From: JAJCYE01 sp036260105
GTDB lineage: Bacteria; Actinomycetota; CADDZG01; JAHWKV01
Reading direction: 5' to 3'
NCBI GenBank assembly: GCA_036260105.1
Contig: DATAAN010000122.1
Coordinates: forward strand, 1-17,816
Length of the DNA: 17,816 nt
The stretch's first letter is position 1. Each line of letters begins with the position of its first letter. Positions 8,153 to 14,199 of this stretch are shown in pieces. The notes under the pieces were generated by a model. That model was not told the origin of the DNA. It saw nothing but the letters and a program-made list of their open reading frames with translations, and searched no databases. The position numbers were made by a program, and so were the translations under genes.

Positions 8153-8237
8153 CGGTGGAGGTGGGATTCGAACCCACGGAGCCTCTCGGCTCACACGCTT
8201 TCAAGGCGCGCCCGTTCGGCCGCTTCGGTACTCCACC
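8153..8237 (-). tRNA. tRNA-Ser (anticodon TGA)
   Basis: Read on the minus strand, the acceptor GGTGGAG (8237-8231) pairs with CTCCACC (8160-8154) with discriminator G at 8153, as usual for serine. The anticodon loop CTTGAAA carries TGA at 8203-8201. A long variable arm and a standard T arm (GGTTCGAATCC) are present; CCA is not encoded. It converges on serS with a 19-nt gap and reads UCA and, by wobble, other UCN codons. Its sequence differs at only six positions from tRNA-Ser(CGA) at 9666. Confidence 0.96.
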
Positions 8238-8244
8238 GGCAACA

Positions 8245-8250
8245 ATTATG
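8245..8250 (-). promoter_or_regulatory. Candidate -10 element of tRNA-Ser(TGA)
   Basis: CATAAT on the minus strand (five of six consensus bases) ends 7 nt before the mature 5' end of the tRNA, so transcription would start at or near the tRNA itself. The -35 region is not recognisable. The spacing supports it; sequence alone would not. Confidence 0.45.
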
Positions 8251-8308
8251 CGCCGCGCCCGTTCGGCCGCCGGTTCCGGCGGTCCGGATACTGTGTCAAA
8301 ATCGGTGC

Positions 8309-8397
8309 GGAGGCATCGCCTAGTCAGGTCTATGGCGCGGGATTGCTAATCCCGTTGGGGGGCAACCCCCTCGCGAGTTCAAATCTCGCTGCCTCCG
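8309..8397 (+). tRNA. tRNA-Ser (anticodon GCT)
   Basis: The acceptor GGAGGCA (8309-8315) pairs with TGCCTCC (8390-8396) with discriminator G8397. The anticodon stem CGGGA/TCCCG closes loop TTGCTAA with GCT at 8345-8347, reading AGC and AGU. The variable arm GGGGGG..CCCCC is long, as in serine tRNAs. It is transcribed divergently from tRNA-Ser(TGA); CAAAAT at 8297-8302 is a weak candidate -10. Its 3' half is identical over 36 nt to tRNA-Ser(GGA) at 11478. Confidence 0.96.
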
Positions 8398-8400
8398 CTT

Positions 8401-8474
8401 GCGCCCTTAGCTCAGTGGATTAGAGCGCGTCGCTACGGACGACGAGGTCGGGGGTTCGAATCCCTCAGGGCGCG
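8401..8474 (+). tRNA. tRNA-Arg (anticodon ACG)
   Basis: The acceptor GCGCCCT (8401-8407) pairs with AGGGCGC (8467-8473) with discriminator G8474. The anticodon stem CGTCG/CGACG closes loop CTACGGA with ACG at 8435-8437. A34 of this tRNA is the classical target of TadA, which makes inosine so that CGU, CGC and CGA are read; tadA lies about 0.7 kb downstream. Only 3 nt separate it from tRNA-Ser(GCT), so the two are probably co-transcribed. Confidence 0.96.
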
Positions 8475-8595
8475 CAAGCCGCGTTCCCCCCTCACGGCCG
8501 ATCTGGAGAAAGTGGACCTTCCGTGTCGATTTCCGGCCATGCCATTCGACGTGGAGTCGATGTCGGAGATCAACCATCGCGAAACGGAGGCAAAT

Positions 8596-9144
8596 ATGGG
8601 CAAGCTGGTCGTCACCGAGTACATCTCGCTGGATGGAGTGTTCGAGGAACCGGGGGAGTGGTCCATCCCCTTCTTCAGCGACGACGCCGGGGAGTTCAAG
8701 GACCAGGAGCTGTTCGCCAGCGACGCTCAGCTGCTCGGCCGGCTGACGTACGAGGGCTTCGCCCGCGCCTGGCCGACGATGGAAGACGCCGGTGATTTCG
8801 GCGTGCGAATGAACACGATGCCGAAGTACGTCATCTCCAAGACGCTGGAGAACCCCGATTGGGAGAACACGACGGTCATCCGGGACGACATCGCCGGCAA
8901 GGTCGCCGAGCTGAAGGGTAAGTACCAGGGGGACATCCTGGTGGCGGGCAGCGGGCAGCTGGTCCGCCTGCTTCTGGAGCACGATCTGGTCGACGAGGTC
9001 CGCTTCATGGTCCACCCGCTGATCGTCGGCGAAGGTAAGAAGCTGTTTAGCGGAGAGTGGGCCAAGAAGGTCTTCGAGCTGAGGGAGACCCGGCCGCTCG
9101 AGTCCGGAATAGTTCTCCTGTTCTATGTGCGCAAGGAAGGCTGA
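8596..9144 (+). CDS. RibD C-terminal / dihydrofolate reductase-like family protein
   Basis: The 182-residue product has the fold signature of the RibD C-terminal (DHFR-like) family: LVVTEYISLDGVFEEPGEW (4-22), LLGRLTYEGFARAWP (46-60), KYVISKTL (77-84), GDILVAGSGQLVRLLL (112-127) and DEVRFMVHPLIVGEGKKLF (133-151). These proteins bind NADPH, but stand-alone members are functionally diverse and mostly uncharacterised. A riboflavin or folate role should not be assumed. The frame is open from 8512, but the ATG at 8596 has ACGGAGG 5 nt upstream and starts exactly where similarity begins. It sits between tRNA-Arg and tadA with no obvious functional link to either, and looks like an insertion into a conserved translation cluster. 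Confidence 0.87.
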   Translation: MGKLVVTEYISLDGVFEEPGEWSIPFFSDDAGEFKDQELFASDAQLLGRLTYEGFARAWPTMEDAGDFGVRMNTMPKYVISKTLENPDWENTTVIRDDIAGKVAELKGKYQGDILVAGSGQLVRLLLEHDLVDEVRFMVHPLIVGEGKKLFSGEWAKKVFELRETRPLESGIVLLFYVRKEG

Positions 9145-9171
9145 GCCCCCCGGCGTTAGGCTGCCTTCTAA

Positions 9172-9651
9172 ATGAGCTCCACGGACGAACATGACCGCCA
9201 TTTCATGCGGCTGGCTCTGGAGCAGGCGCAATTAGCGCCCCGGCACGGGGACGTGCCGGTCGGAGCCGTCGCAGTCGCCGGGGGAGAGGTTGTGTTCGCA
9301 GCCCACAACGAGCGGGAGCTTCGCAGCGACCCGACCGCCCATGCCGAGGTGCTGTGCGTCAGGGGAGCCGCCGCGAAGCTGGGAAGGTGGCGGCTGTCCG
9401 AAATCACGTTGTACTCGACGGTCGAGCCGTGTCCCATGTGCGCCGGGGCACTGGTGGCGGCTCGCGTTCGACGGGTGGTCTACGGCGCAGCCGACGAGTT
9501 GGGCGGCGCGGCGTGGTCCATATACAACATCGTTCAGGACCCTCGATTGATGCACCGGTGCGAGCTGACCTCGGGCGTGCTTCGTGAGGAGTGCGCCGAG
9601 GTGATCCAGCGGTTCTTCGAACAAAAGCGGAGCGCGGCCCGCTTCCTATAA
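9172..9651 (+). CDS. tadA: tRNA-specific adenosine deaminase TadA
   Basis: TadA converts A34 to inosine in tRNA-Arg(ACG). The 159-residue product has the zinc deaminase motif HAE (H57, E59 as proton shuttle) and PCPMC (86-90) with zinc ligands Cys87 and Cys90. Beyond the general deaminase fold, the C-terminal pattern of a Gly-Gly-Ala stretch, DPRLMHRCELTSGVLREEC (123-141) and FF marks TadA rather than a cytidine or guanine deaminase. The substrate tRNA gene lies just upstream, which supports this. The ATG at 9172 has no clear Shine-Dalgarno. TAGGCT about 9 nt upstream could be a -10 element giving a nearly leaderless message. Met12 is an alternative start. tRNA-Ser(CGA) begins 14 nt after the stop. 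Confidence 0.93.
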   Translation: MSSTDEHDRHFMRLALEQAQLAPRHGDVPVGAVAVAGGEVVFAAHNERELRSDPTAHAEVLCVRGAAAKLGRWRLSEITLYSTVEPCPMCAGALVAARVRRVVYGAADELGGAAWSIYNIVQDPRLMHRCELTSGVLREECAEVIQRFFEQKRSAARFL

Positions 9652-9652
9652 T
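9647..9652 (+). promoter_or_regulatory. Consensus -10 element (TATAAT) overlapping the tadA stop codon
   Basis: A perfect TATAAT includes the TAA stop of tadA and lies 13 nt upstream of tRNA-Ser(CGA), placing a start near 9659 and leaving a short leader for RNase P. No convincing -35 is visible. The tRNA may thus have its own promoter as well as read-through from tadA. Confidence 0.45.
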
Positions 9653-9665
9653 TGAGGTGCACCTG

Positions 9666-9750
9666 GGTGGAGTACCAAAGCGGCCGAACGGGCGCGCCTC
9701 GAAAGCGCGTGAGCTGAAAGGCTCCGTGGGTTCAAATCCCACCTCCACCG
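9666..9750 (+). tRNA. tRNA-Ser (anticodon CGA)
   Basis: The acceptor GGTGGAG (9666-9672) pairs with CTCCACC (9743-9749) with discriminator G9750. The anticodon loop CTCGAAA carries CGA at 9700-9702, reading UCG. The long variable arm is present and CCA is not encoded. It is a close paralogue of the opposite-strand tRNA-Ser(TGA). A strong intrinsic terminator follows 22 nt downstream. Confidence 0.96.
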
Positions 9751-9772
9751 CCCCATGTCGAGCCGGACCGCA

Positions 9773-9810
9773 AAGGGGCGGCTGTGCTCGGCAGCCGCCC
9801 CTTCTTTCTA
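9773..9810 (+). terminator. Intrinsic terminator after tRNA-Ser(CGA), probably bidirectional
   Basis: A perfect 12-bp stem (AAGGGGCGGCTG at 9773-9784 with CAGCCGCCCCTT at 9792-9803) closes a 7-nt loop and is followed by CTTTCT. It lies between the convergent tRNA-Ser(CGA) and M28 peptidase genes. On the minus strand the stem is followed by TTTG, so it may serve both. Confidence 0.85.
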
Positions 9811-9818
9811 CCCGCCGG

Positions 9819-11345
9819 TTATCTGTCCGCTTGCAGGTTCACGGCGTCGGCGGTCCTGAAGTTGCCCTTGCCCTTCCTGCCATTCACTAGGCTGGTGCTC
9901 TGGGCGAAGGTGATCACTGCGTGTGCCACGGCGTCGGACATCTGGTCGAGCGCCGTATCGCTGACGTTCGCCATGGTGTCGCAGGCGAGGTGGTAGCAGG
10001 GGTCGTACGGCGCGCCGGCCGTCCCCCCGTACACCGCGGCCTGCGCAGGGCTCTTGATGCCCTCCGCACCGGTGAACAAGCCGCCGGCGGGGATGCCCAC
10101 TGCGATGAACGGCCCGTAATCCGATCTGCCGTCGAAGGCCGTCGGCTCGGTGGCCAGGCCCTGCGCGGCGAAGTAGTCGAGGAACACGTCCTCGATCTCA
10201 GCCGACGCCGTTGGAGCTCCGCCCGCCGGTGGAGTGGTGTGGGAGGTGTCGCCGTCGTAGACGAACCTGACGAAGTTGGGCGATCCAACCATGTCGAAGT
10301 TCAACATGAGGGCGATGTTCCCCCGCTCCGCCGGTGTCAGGCTGTTCACGTAGTGAGCGGATCCGAGCAGCCCCGACTCCTCGGCGCTGAACCAGATGAA
10401 GCGCACCTGGTTGCGAACCTTCACCTTGGCCATCTCCTCAGCGACCTCGAGGAGCGTCGCCGAGCCGGACCCGTTGTCGTTGATCCCGGGACCGCGGCTG
10501 ACGCTGTCCAGGTGCGCACCTACTACCACGACATTGTCGGCAGCTCCCTCCGGAGTCTCCGCAATGACGTTCTGGGTGGTGCGAGTCTCGGCAACGGAAT
10601 CGACCCGCAGCCTCGCCTGCACGCCGGTTGAGCCGTGTAGAACGCCATTGCGGAGGTTGTCCCCCACCGCGAACGTCGTGCCGACCACCGGAATGCTCCT
10701 GAGGGGCAGGTTCAGGGTGCCGTCGATAACTCCGAGCCGGCTCGGAGTGCCCTCGTTGAAGATGATGACCCCTACAGCGCCGGCTGCCACGGCGTTGTCC
10801 GCCTTGGCACCGAAGGTGCAGGTGCCCCGCTGTATGAGCGCGATGGCTCCGGCCGGCATTCCGAGGAAGTCGTTCTCCTCACAGCCGCTGGTAGAGGCGC
10901 TGTCCGAGGGGCTGGGAATCAGCAGGTCGACGGCCCACACGTCAGCCGTCACATCACCGGACCCCGAGTAGTTCATCGACATGAAGTCCACGCCGTCGAC
11001 GAAGCTCTCGGCCGGAGCGGTGATGCGATCCAGAACCGGTGGAGACCCGTCGCCCACCAACAGGTATTCAAACTCTTGAATCGTCACGTTGTAGCCCGCT
11101 GCGCGTGCCCGTTCGGCGACGTATTCGGCGGAAAGCTCGTGACCCGGGGTCCCGGCGAGCCGGGTGTCGCCGTTGGCGTCCGCGATGGCCTGGAAGGCCT
11201 GGAGATGCTCACGGATGCCCTGCACCGTCACCGCCGAACGCAGCTTCGGCGAGTTGTTGTTGTTAGGAGCGGCTTGAACGGTTGCTGCCGGAAACAGTCC
11301 GACGAGCAGGGCGAGAAGGCCCGACAGCACAACGGTGCGCCTCAT
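9819..11345 (-). CDS. Secreted M28-family zinc aminopeptidase with PA domain
   Basis: The 508-residue product begins with a signal peptide (basic MRR, hydrophobic core to about residue 20, likely cleavage after VQAA), so it should be exported. A protease-associated (PA) insert lies at about 130-240. The M28 catalytic domain carries the di-zinc residues: H278 in GAHLDS, bridging D290 in GINDNGSGS, E322-E323 in FSAEES (general base and ligand), D351 in NFDMVG and H452 in CYHLACD, with C450 and C455 placed to form a disulphide. This matches secreted aminopeptidases of the Streptomyces griseus type. The ATG at 11345 has GGGGGA just upstream. No membrane or sortase anchor is visible at the C-terminus. 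It interrupts a tRNA/SRP RNA region and is probably lineage-specific; its substrate is unknown. Confidence 0.92.
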   Translation of the reverse strand: MRRTVVLSGLLALLVGLFPAATVQAAPNNNNSPKLRSAVTVQGIREHLQAFQAIADANGDTRLAGTPGHELSAEYVAERARAAGYNVTIQEFEYLLVGDGSPPVLDRITAPAESFVDGVDFMSMNYSGSGDVTADVWAVDLLIPSPSDSASTSGCEENDFLGMPAGAIALIQRGTCTFGAKADNAVAAGAVGVIIFNEGTPSRLGVIDGTLNLPLRSIPVVGTTFAVGDNLRNGVLHGSTGVQARLRVDSVAETRTTQNVIAETPEGAADNVVVVGAHLDSVSRGPGINDNGSGSATLLEVAEEMAKVKVRNQVRFIWFSAEESGLLGSAHYVNSLTPAERGNIALMLNFDMVGSPNFVRFVYDGDTSHTTPPAGGAPTASAEIEDVFLDYFAAQGLATEPTAFDGRSDYGPFIAVGIPAGGLFTGAEGIKSPAQAAVYGGTAGAPYDPCYHLACDTMANVSDTALDQMSDAVAHAVITFAQSTSLVNGRKGKGNFRTADAVNLQADR

Positions 11346-11464
11346 GTGTCCCCCTTTGTCGACAACCCGTTGATTCTGCTCTCGGGGGGTGACAGAGGAA
11401 ATAGGGATTCTTACCTAATTCCGCCAGCAAGTGGGCCCCGAAGTGGGCGGAGCAGAGCTTCCAC

Positions 11465-11470
11465 TACAAT
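11465..11470 (+). promoter_or_regulatory. Candidate -10 element of tRNA-Ser(GGA)
   Basis: TACAAT (five of six consensus bases) ends 7 nt before the mature 5' end of tRNA-Ser(GGA), so transcription could begin at or next to the tRNA. No clear -35 is seen. The spacing mirrors that at tRNA-Ser(TGA). Confidence 0.5.
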
Positions 11471-11477
11471 CGAGAAC

Positions 11478-11566
11478 GGAGGCGTCGCCTAGATCGGCCT
11501 ATGGCGCTGGTTTGGAGTACCAGTTGGGGGGCAACCCCCTCGCGAGTTCAAATCTCGCCGCCTCCG
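11478..11566 (+). tRNA. tRNA-Ser (anticodon GGA)
   Basis: The acceptor GGAGGCG (11478-11484) pairs with CGCCTCC (11559-11565) with discriminator G11566. The anticodon stem CTGGT/ACCAG closes loop TTGGAGT with GGA at 11514-11516, reading UCC and UCU. The long variable arm and T arm are identical to those of tRNA-Ser(GCT). It completes the set of serine isoacceptors in this window. Confidence 0.96.
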
Positions 11567-11582
11567 CATCTCCTCGGGGTCC

Positions 11583-11641
11583 GGGCGCAGAACCGTGCAC
11601 TGGCGACAAAGGCTACGTCGCCGGTGCACGGACCTGCGCCC
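11583..11641. repeat. Long imperfect inverted repeat (23 bp of stem)
   Basis: An inner 15-bp stem (11593-11607 with 11617-11631, one G-T wobble) closes a 9-nt loop. After a 2x2 internal loop an outer 8-bp stem continues (11583-11590 with 11634-11641). It starts 16 nt after tRNA-Ser(GGA). No T-run follows, so it is not a standard intrinsic terminator. It may still end the tRNA transcript, protect a 3' end, or bind a protein. No coding frame covers it convincingly. The rest of the interval to the SRP RNA promoter (11642-11752) shows nothing I can identify. Confidence 0.8.
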
Positions 11642-11752
11642 TCCCCCGGTCTAGCGGATTCCTCTCGCCGTCTTTAGGAAACGACTGCGCGCACTCCCCC
11701 TCTGTTCTTGACTGTCTCCAGGGGCCGTCTTCTTGTCAGGTTCTCTCGCGGG

Positions 11753-11758
11753 TACACT
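11753..11758 (+). promoter_or_regulatory. Candidate -10 element of the SRP RNA
   Basis: TACACT lies 6 nt upstream of the predicted RNA 5' end at 11765. TTGTCA at 11733-11738 resembles a -35 element, but the 14-nt spacer is too short to be convincing. The match between -10 position and structural 5' end is the main support. Confidence 0.45.
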
Positions 11759-11764
11759 GGGGTT

Positions 11765-12034
11765 GGTCGCGCTAGGTGGGCAGTCGGCGGTTGCCTGTAA
11801 CTCCAAATCCGCCTTATGGGAGGCTGAATCCCCACCCTAGGCTTGAAGGTTCTCGGAGACGGTCCCGGCAAGCGGTGCTGACGGCTGGGTCCCGCGCGAG
11901 TGACCGGAGTGAACCAGGTCAGGTCGGGAACGAAGCAGCCTTAAGCTTCAAGGCACTGCGCCGTGGGGTCACCTGGCCCGAGCTGGCTACCGGTGATACG
12001 CCCGGGGCTTAAAGTCGAAGGTGGGTGCGCGGCC
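11765..12034 (+). ncRNA. ffs: Large-type signal recognition particle RNA (4.5S/scRNA) with Alu domain
   Basis: This RNA scaffolds the particle that binds Ffh and targets nascent membrane and secreted proteins. The domain IV signature is at 11916-11940, with a GGAA tetraloop at 11927-11930 closed by G11926-C11931 and the AGCAGCC strand that forms the Ffh site. The 5' part (GCTAGGTGGG, TGTAA, GGCTGAATCCCC) resembles the Alu domain of the Bacillus subtilis scRNA as I remember it, as does CTGGCCCGAGCT on the 3' side. The ends pair: 11765-11772 with 12027-12034, 8 bp including one G-T. The length of about 270 nt is close to the 271 nt of B. subtilis. Exact ends are inferred from that helix. Open frames crossing it are accidental. 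Confidence 0.93.
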
Positions 12035-12041
12035 CCTTTTT
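12027..12041 (+). terminator. SRP RNA 3' terminator
   Basis: The GC-rich 3' arm of the SRP RNA closing helix (12027-12034) is followed by CC and five T residues (12037-12041). The closing helix could thus double as the terminator stem, though its 5' arm is about 250 nt away, which is unusual for intrinsic termination. Confidence 0.5.
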
Positions 12042-12086
12042 CGCCTGCCGGGGCGTCACCGGCGCACGGTATCCTTTCTGGAACTC

Positions 12087-14186
12087 ATGGCTCACCTCTC
12101 CCTGTATCGCAAGTACCGCCCGCAAAACTTCGCCGATGTGGTGGGCCAGCAGCACGTCACCCAAACGCTCCAGACCGCCATCAAGCAGGACCGCCTGGCG
12201 CACGCCCTTCTGTTCAGCGGTCCCAGGGGTACCGGCAAGACCTCCACCGCGCGCATCCTCGCCAAGGCACTCAACTGCGAGAACGGCGGGGACGAGCCGT
12301 GCGGTGAGTGCTCGTCCTGCCTCCAGATCCTCTCCGGCTCGTCGCTGGACGTGGTTGAGATCGACGCCGCATCCCACGGATCGGTCGACGACGCCCGGGA
12401 CCTCCGGGAGAAGGTTGCCTACTCGTCGGTGTCGGGCCGGTGGAAGGTCTACATCATCGACGAGTGCCACATGCTCTCGCCGGCCGCCAACAACGCCCTT
12501 CTCAAGGTGCTCGAGGAGCCTCCCGAGCACGTCGTCTTCGTTTTTGCGACCACCGAGCCGCACAAGGTCCTGCAGACGGTGCTCGACCGCTGCCAGCGCT
12601 ACGAGTTCCGGGCGATCAGCAGCCTTGACACCGCAGGCCGGGTGGCTCAGATCTGTGAGCTCGAGGGCATAAACGCCGACGCGGAGGCCATCACATTGAT
12701 CAGCAGCCGGGCAGGAGGGTCGATGCGCGACGCCCTCAGTCTGCTCGACCAGCTGCGGGCGTTTGCCGGCGACACCGTGACCGTCGGAGACCTGGCCCAG
12801 CTGCTCGGGCGGATGCCGGACGACGTGCTGTTCGAGGCAGTCGACCTCATCTCGGAGCGGGACATCGGTGCCGTCTTCGTCTTCGCCGAGCGGCTCATCC
12901 GCTCGGGGGTCGACATCCGGGAGTTTGCCCGGGCGCTCACGGACCACCTGCGCTCGCTGTTCCTCGTGCTGCATGCGGCGGCTGCCCGCGAGATTCTCGA
13001 GGTCACCGACGACGGGCTGAGCCGGCTTCAGGAGCAGGCGAACCACCTGGGAAGCGCGGAGCTGCTCCGGCTGATCGACCTGGCCAACGAGATCGGTCTG
13101 CAGATGCGGCAGTCCGTCGAAGGCCGGCTTGCTTTGGAGGTCGGGCTCGCCCGCATGACCCGGCCGGACCTGCACGCATCGCCCGCCTCGCTGCTCGCTC
13201 GGCTCGACCGCCTGGAGCGGGCGCAGGCCTCCGGGCCCCCGCCGCCTCCGGCGGCGGCGCCCCGCTCGGCGCAGGGGCGGCCGCCACAGCCCGGGATTGC
13301 GAGTGGGTCACGGCTGGCGCCGCCACGCCCGGCCACACCGGGGGCCGCCCCTCCGGTAAAGACCGCTGAACCGGCAAAGCCGAGCCCGGCGCCGGTGGCG
13401 GCGGGCCCGTCCGCCGGCGCGCCCCCGGCGCCCGAGCCGGAAGTCGCCGGGTGGGATTGGGCATCGGCAGAGGATGCAGGGCCGGCCACCGCGGTTCCGA
13501 AGGAAGCACCCGTCGTTCGCCCGGCGGCGGTTCTGCGACCGCCGCCTCCCAAGCTGCCTCCCGACCCGCCTCAACCGGCCGCTCTCCGCCCGCCGGCCGC
13601 CTCGGCGGGACCGGCGGCTCTGCGACCGCCGCCTCCCAAGCTGCCCCCCGACCCGCCTCACCCTTCCGTGTCGGCCCTCGATGCAGCCGGACCCGCCCCG
13701 GCAGGTGCCGAGCCTTTTGGTGTTCCGGCGGCGACGCCGGAGATCGCACCCGCCCTCCAGGCGCAGTCCCCGGAGGATATCGACCTCGACACGATTGTCC
13801 GGGCCTGGCCGGTTATCAGGGATAAGGTGAAGCGGCGCAAGATCTCGTTCCATGCGGTGCTTCTGCCGGCTGAGCCGGTCGCCTGGAGAGGCGGCGAGCT
13901 GGTCCTGGAGTTCGGCCCCCGCTCCAAGTTCCACCGGGACAAGGTGGCGGACCCGTCGCAGAACGGACCGCTGCTAGAGGCCTTCGCCGAGGTGTTAGGG
14001 GTTACTCCGAGGTTGCGCTGCGTGGTCGGCCAGGAGCCGGCGGCCGCCAAGCCGGCGGCGGAGAGGCCGGGCTCCCCGCCGGACGACGTCGGGCCGTCTG
14101 ACATGGACGGCACCGAGCCGCCGGAGGATGCCATCGAGCTGATCCGCAGAGCGTTCAAGGGAACCGTCGTCGTCGAGGATCCGTGA
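12087..14186 (+). CDS. dnaX: DNA polymerase III subunit gamma/tau
   Basis: DnaX is the AAA+ clamp-loader subunit that loads the sliding clamp and, as tau, tethers polymerase to helicase. The 699-residue product has Walker A GPRGTGKTS (45-53, Lys51), a zinc module with Cys64, 72, 75 and 78, Walker B VYIIDECHML (121-130), sensor 1 around FATTEPHK (153-160) and a sensor 2 region GGSMRDALSLLDQ (210-222). Domain III runs to about 360. A long Pro/Ala-rich linker (about 380-560) contains a duplicated 13-residue unit, followed by a tau-like C-terminal domain from about 565. I saw no slippery site for a separate gamma product. The ATG at 12087 starts at the conserved MAHLSLYRKYRP; earlier in-frame starts lie inside the SRP RNA. 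The Shine-Dalgarno is weak (GGA); TATCCT at 12070-12075 could be a -10. Confidence 0.95.
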   Translation: MAHLSLYRKYRPQNFADVVGQQHVTQTLQTAIKQDRLAHALLFSGPRGTGKTSTARILAKALNCENGGDEPCGECSSCLQILSGSSLDVVEIDAASHGSVDDARDLREKVAYSSVSGRWKVYIIDECHMLSPAANNALLKVLEEPPEHVVFVFATTEPHKVLQTVLDRCQRYEFRAISSLDTAGRVAQICELEGINADAEAITLISSRAGGSMRDALSLLDQLRAFAGDTVTVGDLAQLLGRMPDDVLFEAVDLISERDIGAVFVFAERLIRSGVDIREFARALTDHLRSLFLVLHAAAAREILEVTDDGLSRLQEQANHLGSAELLRLIDLANEIGLQMRQSVEGRLALEVGLARMTRPDLHASPASLLARLDRLERAQASGPPPPPAAAPRSAQGRPPQPGIASGSRLAPPRPATPGAAPPVKTAEPAKPSPAPVAAGPSAGAPPAPEPEVAGWDWASAEDAGPATAVPKEAPVVRPAAVLRPPPPKLPPDPPQPAALRPPAASAGPAALRPPPPKLPPDPPHPSVSALDAAGPAPAGAEPFGVPAATPEIAPALQAQSPEDIDLDTIVRAWPVIRDKVKRRKISFHAVLLPAEPVAWRGGELVLEFGPRSKFHRDKVADPSQNGPLLEAFAEVLGVTPRLRCVVGQEPAAAKPAAERPGSPPDDVGPSDMDGTEPPEDAIELIRRAFKGTVVVEDP
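13532..13660 (+). repeat. Direct repeat (42 bp, period 87) within the dnaX linker
   Basis: The 42-bp copies at 13532-13573 and 13619-13660 differ at one position by eye and are offset by 87 bp, exactly 29 codons. They encode the repeated LRPPPPKLPPDPP segment (residues 483-495 and 512-524 of DnaX). This looks like an in-frame tandem duplication that lengthened the disordered linker. Confidence 0.9.
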
Positions 14187-14199
14187 GAGGAACTGCCCA

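Noticed and set aside
8512..8595. Upstream extension of the reductase to 8512
   Set aside because: The ATG at 8596 has an excellent Shine-Dalgarno and coincides with the start of the conserved domain.
9819..11345. Possible mobile element carrying the M28 peptidase between two tRNAs
   Set aside because: There is no integrase, transposase, tRNA-fragment attachment repeat or terminal repeat; it is a single gene with composition like its neighbours.
12021..12086. Upstream extension of dnaX to a GTG at 12021
   Set aside because: The extra codons fall within the SRP RNA and its terminator, and DnaX similarity begins at the ATG at 12087.
12009..13175. 388-codon minus-strand frame opposite dnaX
   Set aside because: It mirrors the codons of the dnaX AAA+ domain and includes part of the SRP RNA; no family motif is recognisable.
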